Part shown: one piece after another, positions 1-11,800 of the stretch
How the letters are laid out: each line of letters opens with the position of its first letter
Numbering within the stretch: position 1 is the stretch's first letter
Assembly: GCA_018340375.1 (NCBI GenBank)
Contig: JAFFJZ010000031.1
Location: 2,356,001 to 2,420,000, forward strand
From: Gonatopus flavifemur
Taxonomy: Eukaryota > Arthropoda > Insecta > Hymenoptera > Dryinidae
DNA: 64,000 nt
Direction: 5' to 3'
Notes under the pieces: generated by a model
Told to the model about the DNA's origin: nothing
The model's database searches: none
Seen by the model: only the letters and a program-made list of their open reading frames with translations
Translations under genes and position numbers: made by a program

Positions 1-3000
1 TTGGCTGCTGCCATGTCGCCTAGTGTCTCTTTAATTATTGAATGCAAAACTGACACTAAATATATACTTTTATTGAACTTACAGATTGGACTAGCTGTTA
101 GGAAGTTATCTATTTCTTCTTTGGAACATACTATTAGAGTTGGCATTGACATGATTTCTTGTTCGGATATAAGATCAGTATTTGAATTATCGATGTTAGG
201 TTTGACTTTTGTAGGTTTTGGGCGTTTCACTGGTTTCTTTGTTTTAAGATCCATCTTACTAACTGGGATCTTGGTTGTGGTACTTAAACTCGGAGGATCA
301 ACCGGTATTTGAGTTTTTAAGATTTCATCTTTACCTATCATAGACAATTTTTTTTCTTTTTCTTTATCATTTCTTTCTCTTGATTGAGCTTGTTCTTTGT
401 TTTCATTCAATTGTACGATGTCCTTTTCTTCATTCGCGTTTATTCCGTTTCTCTCATCGAAAGGTGCAATAATGTCGTTGCTGTTATTACTATTGCTATT
501 ATTCTTCTTATTATTATTATTAACAACATTAATAATACTTAGAACGGCAGCTGCGTTTTGATCATCCAAACAATTTTGTTCTTTTTCAATATCCTTATTT
601 TTATCCAGTTCATCTTCAGATTTAACATCCTGTTGTCTTGAAGAACTTCGAAGCCTATGTTTGAGAGGTATGTCTTTAACATCACTTTGGTTTAATACTT
701 TGACATTGATGATTATTGGTTTCTGAATATCTTGATCACTCGTATGGGCTTCTCCCTGCTTTCTGTAATATATAATGTAATTTTTTCAAATAAATCATAA
801 TTTGATAACAATCATATGTGTCATCAACATAGTACCATCAATGATAATTAATTGTGAAGCTGGGTTCGGAAAAGAAATTTTTGAATGTATAGATATATAT
901 TTACAACTTTCTTTAAACATTTAAATTATAAGTAAAGTGTGAATACGTTGTATATGCTCACCCAACTGCGAACTGAGGTCCCTGTTTAGAATCGGTATCC
1001 TCATCTGGACTTGTATCCATTTCAACGTGTGGGCCAATAATTTCATCAAGAAATTCTTCGAAAATTGGATCAGATTCTGTTGCTTCGACTATCGACTTGA
1101 TAGCATTATTCAGTTCAGTTATAATAGAAGTATTTAACTCACCACCCATACTTTCAGATAAATTTTCTTCTTTCGCAGACATTTCAGTAACTGGAAGGAT
1201 TGCTTTATTAATATTTTCTGCGATACATTCTTGAAGTTCAGTACGATTTAACAGTTCTTTTGTAAGTAGCTAAAAATTACACAATATTCGGATTTAATGA
1301 TTGCATCAAACAGGTGTGATGAAATAAAATATTTTTCGACATTTACACTCAAATTTTCGATAGGCTCGTCATTTGTTTCTGATTCAGATTCTGGTAGATC
1401 ATCAGGTACAGTTTGCACTTCAATATTAGAGTAAGTAAGTAACTGCTCTGTACTCGTAGCTGCAGTACATTTTTTATCTTTATTAGGAGTTTTATTATGA
1501 TCTCCTTTCTTGTCAATGCTATTACTTGTAATTGAGACTGTAGAAATAACATCTGGAAATTGGGAAAGTTATTAGATACTGAGAAATTGATGAAGAAACA
1601 TATAGTGAAATCATACCTTTGCTCGAGGGCTCTCTTCTCTTGGCATTTTCATATACTTGATGAGAATTATAGAGAACATTTTTGCTTTGATCACAAGGAT
1701 CGTTAAATGAATTTTTAATAACATCAGTAGATTTTTCAGTCTTTTTATTCCGCAACACTGTTTGTTTTGATGAATCTGTATTTCCTGGAAGACTTTCTAG
1801 GGGAGTTGCTTCAATCGTGAGCACATTTGACGCTAAAACAATCATCAGGTTATGTGATTCTTTGAAAATGAATTCCAATTACTAACAATAAGAAAAATAT
1901 TAATACAAATTATGAGTTGTATTGTATTCCAAAGACAGTATACCAAAACATATATTTCCAATCTTACACTGGTTTGAGGAAGATCCAGATTGCTGTGATA
2001 CATTTGAAAGTGATGGTTTTGATAAACGCTTACATCGTTCTCTATCATTACCATTATGATGCCTTTTACGCATACTACTTGATATAATGGGAGAACCACC
2101 TGAGATTTGTGGAGAACTCTGTAATAGATGAATATTTTTATTGCTTGATTAACAAAATATTATAACAGCGTGAATCGTGGTTTAAAGTACAGTGCAACCT
2201 CTCAATAAGACAGCTCACTGCCTTCTTTCAATGCAAACCAAGAATTATTTGGATGAAAAAAAAGTAAGCATTCTCATTGAGCACTGTATAAAATTTTATA
2301 CAAAACTCTGAAGAAATGTAACAAAAGATATCTGAATACTTTACATCAAAATTAAATGTTTCATGGCTCTAGACAAAACGTTCATTTAATACATGTTTTT
2401 TTGTACAATAAATAAGAAAACATTGGATGCGATTTTCAATTCAACTATCCTGACAATGTTAATCTGTACGAGAACTTTGTATACACATATATCTTCTAAA
2501 GTTTTTACATACCTGTGATGGGACATTGATATTGACTACAAAACGTTGACCACGTACTTCTTCTACTAAGAATTTCAATTGCTCTAATAGATCTCCGCAA
2601 TTTTTTAACTGTTCACAATCTGCTACTTTGCTCAAACGTTCTTGAACTAAACCAATGTATACTTTAATTGCTGTATAATTTCGATATATTCCTGTTATAC
2701 CAACCTATACTTGTAATAGCAGCAAATTTTTCAAAAACATCTATGAGTGTTAGGCCATTCACTCTAGTACTAAATTTCCTTCCACTGGAAAGTACATGAC
2801 GACATTCTTGAAGGTGCTGAGATGTTTCCAGAAATAATTTAGCAGCTTCATCACATTTTTGGTCTTCTAAGTAACCTGTAATAATTTCTATAATTGAAGA
2901 AGTAAAAATGGGGTAATATTAGCAGAATCCTTTGCATGTGATTATTGAGGGATATTTAAGGAATATTACACAAAGGATTTTACTAATGTCACAGTGAATC

Positions 3001-4292
3001 TCCCTATGAAATTTAATTTTTCACACACAGAGCAAATATATATTACAGTATGAATATAAATTAAATGTATTTATTATACAGGTTATGCTATGTGTACTGA
3101 ATACAATCCTTTTATACATGATTTATTGGGACCCCAAAGAAGGCACGAAAACTTGTGACATCCACTGAATGTATTTGAATGTTCAGGTATGTTCAATGAA
3201 CATATCTGAGGGTTCATGTTTTCTTGAAGAATGAAACCTACTAATAAAAAAATTGTGTTTTACTGCATTATACTTATATCTCTGAACAGTTTTTTTCATA
3301 TTGGCTGTTCATGTATAGATCCATATAATTTTACATACCCTTGCATGAAATTCACAAAACTATGTAAAGTACCATATGGTTTTAATGTTGTTCGAAATAT
3401 TTCATACGATTGTATTATAAACTCATCATTTTTCTAATTCATTCAACATATTTCATCTTTTAAGAATCTTAGTGAATGAAGGTTGGAAACTAAATGAAAT
3501 AAAAGTATATCTTATGGGAATAAAGTATGATTTCCTTATCAAACTATCAAAAATAAGAAAACGTGAATTCTGTTGACTGAAGAGAAATAAATTACAGTAT
3601 ACACAAAATAAAAAATGTTAGTGAAGGAATAATTGTGGGCAAAATTAACATTATGGATTTCCCAGATAGAAAAATGTCTCAATAATGCCATCATAATGGT
3701 GACATGCACGCCAAGAAATGTTTGCATCATGGTACCAAGGTGTTTCCGCATAAAGCGTTGTTATTGGTAGCAAACCAAGGTGATGGTACCATAATGAAGA
3801 CATAATGTTTACATTTTACGCATCATTGCAATCTGAGCGAAGTTTATAATAGTATGTTTATGGCACATTATGTTACAAAATATTTAGGGCATGGTTTTCT
3901 ATCTGGGTTTCTTTCAGTAATGTTGATATTGATAGATAGATTTCAAAAGAATATAGCACATATAAGGCGAAATATATTATAAGTAGAATAAAATTGTGTC
4001 TACATTATGCATCATTGGGAACAATAATATGTGATCTTGACATGTAAAGTATACATTTTTAACAACTTTGTTGATAGCAAAAACACTTGATTGATGAGAA
4101 AATGAAATTACAGGAATATCGACTTGAACATAGGAGGAGATATTTTGGAAATCACAAAGAATAAATAAAACAAAGTGGGAATTTTATTCCGTTCCCGCCA
4201 GAAAGGTTAATACAAGCCATAAATGGAGATGGATAAATTAAATGATTACCAAGTACTAATCGTGCTATTTCGGATGGTAATAAAGCTTCCAT
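1..4292 (-). CDS. mxc: NPAT / multi sex combs (Mxc) homologue, LisH-domain histone-locus protein, 3' end outside window
   Basis: In animals this family nucleates the histone locus body and drives replication-dependent histone transcription in S phase. Exons on the minus strand, with agreeing GT/AG sites and phases: 4292-4250, 2875-2711, 2670-2513, 2118-1968, 1832-1617, 1557-1347, 1269-962, 762-83, and probably 19-1. The protein starts with an N-terminal LisH motif (LPSEIARLVLGYL, residues ~4-16), split by intron 1, then a helical stretch (FLETSQHLQECRHV). A basic KRHHNGNDRERCKR segment follows near residues 140-155. Farther on is a conserved-looking block (LLTKELLNRTELQECI... AENINKA) and an acidic helix (VEATESDPIFEEFLDEI) resembling NPAT. 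Low-complexity Asn/Lys tracts occur in the 680-bp exon. I chose ATG 4290-4292 because it lies directly before the LisH motif, where the family starts. Intron 1 (2876-4249) holds nothing I recognise. The last donor (82) is a perfect GTAAGT; the final acceptor is uncertain. Confidence 0.85.
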
Positions 4293-5124
4293 GATGATTC
4301 AATTTGAATTTAAAATATGTCAAAGCATGTCAGAGTTTCTCGATACTCTGATTATAAAATAGAAAAACATACAAACATTCGCGAACATTCTGACAGAAAT
4401 TATGCGCTTATAACTTTTTGTGTATATTTTTGTCTCTCTCTTCAAAGATGCGTCATTTAGCCGCATTTTTAATGCTGGTAGTAGAGGTTCACGATATTTA
4501 TCGATACGTCTGAATACCGATATTTCGCAGTTTGATATTCGATTTTTTTTATCGATCTTTCAAGTGATGCAGGTATCATTGAACTGTATAATATACTGGA
4601 ATGAGACCATTCAAAAATTTTTCGTCAAAGAGAGACAGTCGAGTACACTGTGCGAGAAAAAGAAGCAGATACCCTTAACACTCATCATCCCTTTTCAAGA
4701 TGCATGTATTGAAAAGAAATAACGCTATTTCATCTTGCATTCCACACTGACGAAAGATCTCTTCTTCCATCCTATAGGAAATTTCGCCAGTGCTCTTTCC
4801 AGTATGTCATATAGTTCAATGGATGGTATTTCAGTGTATCCATACTTTTTTTCATAGATTGATCATAAAAATATCGGAAATATGTTCAGAAAAGGTATTA
4901 TCTTGGATCTCACGGTAGTGTCGCAGTCCCGAAGCAGAGATGATTTGGAGAGATTGCTAACGAGATATGAAAACCATCGTCCAGTTTCCGTTTTCCGTTT
5001 ATCTCTTCATGCTGGTTGGCTTAGAAGAAAAATTCAACCAACCATATATTTTCTTCAAAAGAAAAAAACGTGATACGGACCATGATTTTAACATTGCGTT
5101 AGCAATCTCTGCTATTCATCTCTG
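4293..5124. other. Upstream region of mxc homologue, no gene seen
   Basis: About 830 bases between the mxc start codon and the first repeat. It should hold the mxc promoter and 5' UTR, but I see no convincing TATA or Inr element. Around 4490-4560 there is a run of palindromic ATCGAT/CGATAT words of the same kind as at 59380-59470, which looks repeat-derived. Short open frames here have no recognisable protein similarity. Confidence 0.4.
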
Positions 5125-5560
5125 GCGTAGCCTTCCCGTATGCAAGTTTGGTTCCCATCAGGGCGCCGCCATGAAGGGTCAATTCCACCACCTTTCTGAT
5201 AAACAGCCGCGCAGGATTGGTTGGTTCTATTACATTCCGTTGGATAGGGGCAATTCCACCGATATATATAGCTTTCTAAGTGGAACATGTTCGGCGGGCT
5301 ATGCGTTATCCAGTGTATACTATAAATCAGTGGAGTCTTGCGTCTTGCACAGTCTTGCAAGGGAGTATCAGGAGGGAACATAACGGTGAAAGGGGTAGAA
5401 ATTATTGAAACGGAAACTCACCACTGATCTATAGTATACACTGGTATACACTGGATAGTGCATAGCTCGCCGAACGTGTTCCACTTAGAAAGCTATACGG
5501 GGTGTTTCAGAACTCACCGAAAAAACTACACAGGCGTCATTCTGCAGCCAAAATGCAATA
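5125..5560. repeat. Inverted-repeat mobile fragment (repeat B, uninterrupted copy)
   Basis: Positions 5125-5275 recur in reverse orientation at 14476-14607, and 5497-5560 recurs reversed at 14404-14475, so this is a dispersed repeat. Inside it, 5268-5333 and 5421-5496 are inverted copies of each other, including the word CCAGTGTATACTATA, separated by about 87 bp. This copy is intact where the 14-kb copy is broken by the foldback element, so it acts as the empty-site reference. No coding capacity is evident. Confidence 0.6.
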
Positions 5561-5587
5561 ATTTCCCGTTTAGAAAGAATTTTTCCG

Positions 5588-5847
5588 ACTATCCTATCAT
5601 TCTTTGTTCTAGAGCTACAGCGATTTGAAATGTTTGAGCTCTCAGTCAATCAGAACTCAGCAACTTCAAATCGCTGTAGCTCTGCAGTGTTCGGAACTCC
5701 TAGGATCGTACACGATTCTGATTGATCGCTTCTGATAGAATGTTGGAGGTGATTGGTTGCTCTATAAGAATTGACCAATAAACATCGTGTACGATCCTAG
5801 GAGTTCCGAACACTGTAGCTCTGGAACAAAAAATGATAGGATAGTTC
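5588..5847. repeat. Small palindromic repeat split by a hAT MITE
   Basis: The left arm at 5588-5629 (ACTATCCTATCATTC ... AGCTACAGCGATTTGAA) pairs with 5665-5684 plus 5824-5847. The right arm is cut exactly at the MITE insertion (5685-5815 plus one target duplication). Removing the MITE restores one continuous arm, so the MITE is the younger of the two. Confidence 0.6.
5685..5815. mobile_element. 131-bp hAT-type MITE with perfect 32-bp TIRs and 8-bp TSD
   Basis: The termini CAGTGTTCGGAACTCC... and ...GGAGTTCCGAACACTG are perfect inverted repeats over 32 bp (5685-5716 and 5784-5815). The flanks 5677-5684 and 5816-5823 are both TAGCTCTG, an exact 8-bp target duplication. An 8-bp duplication plus TIRs beginning CAG is characteristic of the hAT superfamily. 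There is no ORF, so it is non-autonomous. Identical arms suggest recent activity. Confidence 0.85.
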
Positions 5848-5936
5848 AATTTTTTTCCAGAGATCCGCCGTTTTCCAACTTAGCGAATGGTATCAAGCTC
5901 CAGTACGTAGCACATAATGCTGTTGGATGATTTGGG

Positions 5937-6045
5937 GGTAGGGGTTAATAGACCCGAATGGTAGTAAGCCCGAAGGGCTGTTGACCCGAAAGTAATAGAC
6001 CCGAATAAAATTAAACCCGAAGGGCAGTTGACCCGAATAGAAATA
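5937..6045 (+). repeat. Left TIR of the MULE with six phased CCCGA words
   Basis: CCCGA starts at 5953, 5969, 5985, 6000, 6016 and 6032, giving steps of 16, 16, 15, 16 and 16 bp. The right TIR (14295-14403, inverted) has the same architecture with a few substitutions. Regular spacing near 1.5 helical turns is what an array of transposase-binding sites could look like; binding itself is inferred. Confidence 0.8.
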
Positions 6046-7329
6046 GTGAGTTACAAAATCAAACACAGAGGACACTAGATAAGTATTCTCAAAAAATTAT
6101 TAATACTGAATTTTCGTTTATTTTTCATTTTCAAAGTATATTCTAAATGTTATAAATTTTTTTTTGTATCATAAATAAATATATTCACAGATAAAATATT
6201 TTAGACATATGCATCATAATTGAATCAATGTATAAATTGCAAAGAATGATAAAAGAATATTAATTTGATAAAAATTTATTAAAAATTTTGAAAAATTATT
6301 TTTTTGGCAAAAATTGAAATTCACAATACAATGTTTTGCCCAATTGCTTCAACAGTTTATCAATGATCAATTTAGTTTAGTGATCAATTTCAACAGTTGT
6401 AAATTGAAAAAACAAATGTATCAAATGTGATTTGGTTGGTAATTCAGATTATCTAAAGTCTAAAACGAAATTCTATACTGTCAAAAACTTTATCGTAAAT
6501 TATCCAGATAAGAAATGGAGATCATAATAATCTTGTGCAAATAGTGTCTCCAAACACAGGGGAAATACATTTAAATTTGTGAGAATCTTGAAAGAATGTT
6601 GGTGTGAATATTGTAACTTCCAGCATAAGATTTCAATAAATTTTAATGTATTTCCTCTGCATTAAAAATATTACTTTTACAAGACATATTTTCAATTTTT
6701 ATATAGATAATGTACATTAACTTTTCTGATTGTATGCTGTATGCAACATCAAAAAATATTTTTGAGTATTTAAAACAGGTTTTACTTATTTTATAAGTTG
6801 AACAGACATTTATGCATTTCCACATTTTTCTGCTGTAGTTAGAGATATAGACAGAAAACATTTTATAAAGAAAAATACAAAAATAGTGAGGGCCACACAA
6901 TATTGGAGACCATATTAAAGAAGTAATTGATGCTGCAAACTTGTAAGATAGTTCTACATAAATCGCCATCAATGTTTTTGCAATTGAAACAAATATAAAT
7001 AAGAGAATAGTCGCATGTTTTGGATATTGTGTTGAACTTTCGCTGGAGCTTCATGTTCTCTTCGGGTATCAATTGTCGCAATCTGGTTCTTATAGAAGCA
7101 TTTAATATCCATAAATATTCAGCCAACGAGTAATTGACCAATTTATAATAATCCTATAAGATTTCATGTATTGTTATAATGTTATATCAACTTACATAAA
7201 ATTGAAAAAAACAAAAACGTAATATTCATGTGACTAGTCAATCAGTCTGTAATATTCAATTTAACGATAAAGCCTTCAAATACTGGATTATGCCACAGGT
7301 TCACGATTCTCATGAAAAATACATCAGTT

Positions 7330-8882
7330 TCAATGGTATTGCTCAACATGGTGCATCAAATCAATGATATGATTGAAACGTTGTTCACACAGACAACATT
7401 CTTCTTGTGCCATATTATGATCTTCACTCTTAAATATTTCAGTCTTATGATTAGAAAAAAGAGAGGATTTTGAAAAAAGCCCGAGCTCCTGCATATCACT
7501 GTATCGAGCTTCATTATGCTCTCCTTCTTCTTTTTCTTCTTCTATATGCAAAAAAATGTATGCATCGTTCATGAGATTTGTTTTAATATCACATTGTTGA
7601 CTAGAGGAATAAGAATTCTCCATAGATAATCCCATTTTTCGTGGAAAGTTTTGAGGACCTTCATTTTCTTGCTCTACATCTAAGGAATCATATACGTCAG
7701 CATTAGTGAGATTCGTATTGATTCTTGATTTTTGAACTCCCCGACTTGGAAACTGGTGATTTTCCCAACAGGATACAGTATCGCGTGGATCCATTTTTTC
7801 AACTTCATCGAAATCATCTTCTGTTACATGTATAAAGAGAACGAAACATTAAAAACATTACATTTGAAAAGAATGGAGATATAATTTCACGTTTGAGTCA
7901 TACCAAATATCTAAGGTAAATGCACCAATGATCGACACTGCGCACGATAGGGCGTACATGAATATTCGTCTGAGAATCACAATTTTTATTGAAAACTTGT
8001 TGTAATAGTGTTCGAAGACTGCTGCGTTTACCTTATCGACAATGCATAAAATATTTTCAAAACATTTATGAAAATAATGCGTGTTTCATTGAATGGAAGA
8101 TGTTCACCTGTTTTTTCCTCTTCTAGATCCAAGAAAGTGTCCGCATCGTTCATAACATTTGGTTTTATATCATTTTTTTGACTAGAAGAACAAAACTTTC
8201 TCATAGGGAATTCCATTCTTTTTAGGCCTTTCTGTGGACATCCATTTTCTGTATCTGAATCTGAAGAATCATATATTCCAGCTTTAGTACAATTCGAGTT
8301 GGTTTCTGATTCTTGGACTCCCTGACTTAAAGATGGAAAATTTTCGAAACAAAATTCGGTATCGTGCGACTCCGTTTGTTGATGTTCTTCTACAACATCC
8401 GAATGATCTTCTGTAACATGAATGATAAAAAAAACCAGTATTAATAAGATTACATTTTCAAAAGACCAAGATGAAACTTGAGGTGTTAGTAATATAAATG
8501 TCTGTGGACATAGCGTACAATACTTTAGAAATACTATTCATACAAATAATGCCTGTTCTATTGGATGTGATATGTTCACCTTCTTTTTCTTCTTCTGGAT
8601 CCAAAAAAGTGTACGCATCGTGGATCAGATTGGTTTTAATATCATATTTTTTTCTAGCAGAACAAGAACTTTTTGTAGGTAATTCCATTTCTCGTAGATC
8701 TTTTTCTGGAGATTCATTTTCTTTCTCGGAATCTGAAGAATCATGTATTGCAACTTCAGTAAGATTTGAGTTGGTTTTCGATTTTTGGACTCCCTGACTT
8801 GAAGACGGAGATTTTTCCGAAGAAGATTCAATATCGTGCGACTCCGTTTCTTGATGTTCCTCTGCTTCATCCGAATGATCTT
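7330..8882 (-). repeat. Tandem triplication of a 303-bp acidic exon with its introns
   Basis: Exons 8882-8580 and 8410-8108 are both 303 bp in the same phase, and 7820-7330 begins with the same sequence. Each encodes an EDHSDE-like start, a Ser/Asp/Glu-rich middle and a DxxTFLDxEEEK ending. The introns also resemble each other, including the segment ending TATTGGATGTGATATGTTCACC-like near 8570 and 9020. The third unit has lost its donor and reads through into the zinc finger and stop. Genomic duplication of exon plus intron is the simplest reading. Confidence 0.75.
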
Positions 8883-11800
8883 CCGTTACATGAAATTACG
8901 TTTTCAAAAGATGAAGATGAAATTTTACGTGTCAGTAATACAAAATGTTTGTGGACATAACATACATTATTTTGAAAAAAGTATTTATACAAATAATGCG
9001 TGTTCTATTGAATGAGAAATGTTCACCTTTTTCCATTTGTACAATGAAGTTTTCAGTAACTTTCTTCATATAATTGATTACTATAATCCACATCTCTTCA
9101 TAGCCAATACGATGATTGTCTAGATCATCCCATGCTTGTTTTATATTTGCGTCCATCATAGCACTTCTGTTCCTAATCCGTTTTGTAACTTTTTGACCCA
9201 AACAGAGACTTCGAAAATCAAAAAAAGCAGAGGTTTGAACTCGAATCAGGCCCTCTGAAAATGTCCATAATTTAATATGAAAATAGATCTTAGACTGAAC
9301 AATATTCTCAATATATGTTCTTATTCATCATAAAAATAAACGAAATCTCACTATATAAGGCCACTGCAAAATGAAATAGTAAATATTTCTCGGTGAAAAA
9401 TACCTAAAAACACCCATATTGTGGGATGAGTCGCCATCTTCTCTTTTAAGCGCCGATGATAACGTTCCAAAAAATTATTTGTTCGATGAGAAAGTCTGTA
9501 TACACTAATGATTTCCGGTGTTACGCGTTTAATCCAGATTTTTTCAAAATAGGCAAAGAATTCATGAAGTTTCATATAAAGTGTGGCATCAACATTCGAA
9601 ATGATATTTCGATATTGATCATTGAAGGCAGCCGATGGAAATAACGCTAAACCCATCAATTTGGTGAGTACCAATTCCGTTTCATCATCACACTTTTGAT
9701 TTTTTATGATTTTCATTTTTCTAGCTTTTTTACGTAAGTCCTAAAATTATTCAATTGAAAAAATAATTATCTGGTTCCTAAACGAACTTTTAAAAAAATA
9801 GAATTTACAAGAAATAATCATCATGAAATTCCATTATTAAAAAATGGATTGAAGTTTGAATTTGATGTAATTATGTTTGTTCCTTTTTTCTTTCTTTTTT
9901 ATTCATTTGTCCAAACGGTTTTACACATGTTCCACGATTGTGAATGTGCGTTAACTACGCCCAAGTGATAAAACGTTACAATCGAGGACAGCAGGTTGAT
10001 TTGATCCGTGAAAAGATACTTTTGATAACTTGAGGAATTCTACATTTTTATTAGTCAATTTCATGACATTACTGCGATCAGTAGTCGATTTCTGTTTTTT
10101 AAACTCAACAAAAGTACTCTTTCAAGGCTTAAACCCATCCTCATACAGCAAATTTTGATCCAGATGTACTCATAAACAGTTTTTCATGAGTTCATTGGGA
10201 TATGTTTTAAGAGTTACCACTATGACCATGCAGAACGAGTTCTTCATGAATTTCTGGCACTAAAAAATAATTACCAAGAATTGATTATGAATTTCTTCCG
10301 AATTGACATGATGGGAATTGATTCCAGGCATGCTTCTGCTGTGTCAGTCCATTGTACATGTTATGTCTTTATTTAGAAAGATTTGTCCTTTGAGGTTCAA
10401 TTTATTAAAACTGCACTGTCGTGTTCAAAATCTTGGATTTAAAAATCCTAGTCAATCGTAGAGAGAATTCAAGAGTGAAAACATATTAGATTGAGAATTT
10501 TTTAGAAATGGACCCGTAAATTCTGGATTTAGCACAGGTGAGGAAGTAATCCATGCGTACTTGTGAACGTATATGAACTATGTGAAGTACTCACATGGCA
10601 GTAATGAAAGAAACATCCATTTAATTTCGCATTTGGATAGTGTGTTTTTAAACTATTTTGAAGCCCAATTTCATAGTCTGAAACAATTTGAGTTGGATTC
10701 AATCCTGGCGCAACAGTATTTTTCACAAATCCAAGTACACTGTTGTATGCTGCTTGGGTTTTTCTAGACATCAAGACCCACACGAAAGGTAATGCCTGGA
10801 AACAAATGACAATTCAGATATAACTCCATACTTGAATTAATAATTTGTTCTGCAACTTTAATGACGTCATCTTAATCTGTTCATCATGAAAAAATACATT
10901 GCTACTTGCTTAAGTTAATTGTAGGTATTGGTTTCACTTATGACTGTTTTTCTGCTATTTTCAGCTTGACACACTGATTGAATAACATTAGTATCCGTTC
11001 GCTCATCTAACAGTGCGTAGAAAAATTAGCAATCCTACATTATACTACTGAAAACCTCCTCAACTGACGTGATTAAATTTTGTCACCATCATAGTGAGCA
11101 ATTGGTACGTCCCTTGTAGTCGTGGAGTAACTTTGAACGTGGTATCCACGAAAAATACATTTTCACTTTTGATCGCTGATATTTGTGAAACGAAACACTT
11201 GTCCCAAAAAAGCACATTGGTGAAGTCGTCGTTAGATATGGTTTCAACAGTCAGTTGCCCATGATCGTAAGCCAAAAGATTTTTGTTTGTGTCACTTGCA
11301 AAAAATGATCCAAAGTCTTGTAAAGCTTTGGGAACAGGAGGTCGTGCATCATTTCTCCAAGTTCTTAATGTGCTTTTTAGAGAAGGATATGGTTGGTTCT
11401 GTGCAGCCTCTGGATACCTCAAAATATATGACGCTTAATATTCATTCGTTTAGTGCATTAATCCTTGATATGAGAAAATGAACCAAAAAATATCAATTAA
11501 ATGACAATGATTCTATAAATGAGACCAACATATACTCATGAATTTGTTTATAAGTAAATTTTAGAATGTTACATTCGATGTTGATTGCGAATATTAAATG
11601 CAATTTCAAACAGTTAGAATATCACATTTTCAAACAGTAAAATGCATTCCTTATATTCATTACTTCACGGCATTTTAAAAAAAGCGCATAAACGGAAAAA
11701 GAAATTTATGACATGCAGTGAATCAATCACCAGTCGTGAACTTTGTGGATTGGATTGTATTTTAGATTCAATTGGCAGTGTTATAATCGTAACACAAAGT

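Noticed and set aside
3231..3437. Small secreted-like protein (hydrophobic start, several Cys)
   Set aside because: It lies in intron 1 of the mxc homologue, has no supporting signals, and the hydrophobicity follows from AT-rich codons.
5112..5381. 89-codon minus frame and 138-codon plus frame
   Set aside because: Both fall inside repeat B and its inverted arms.
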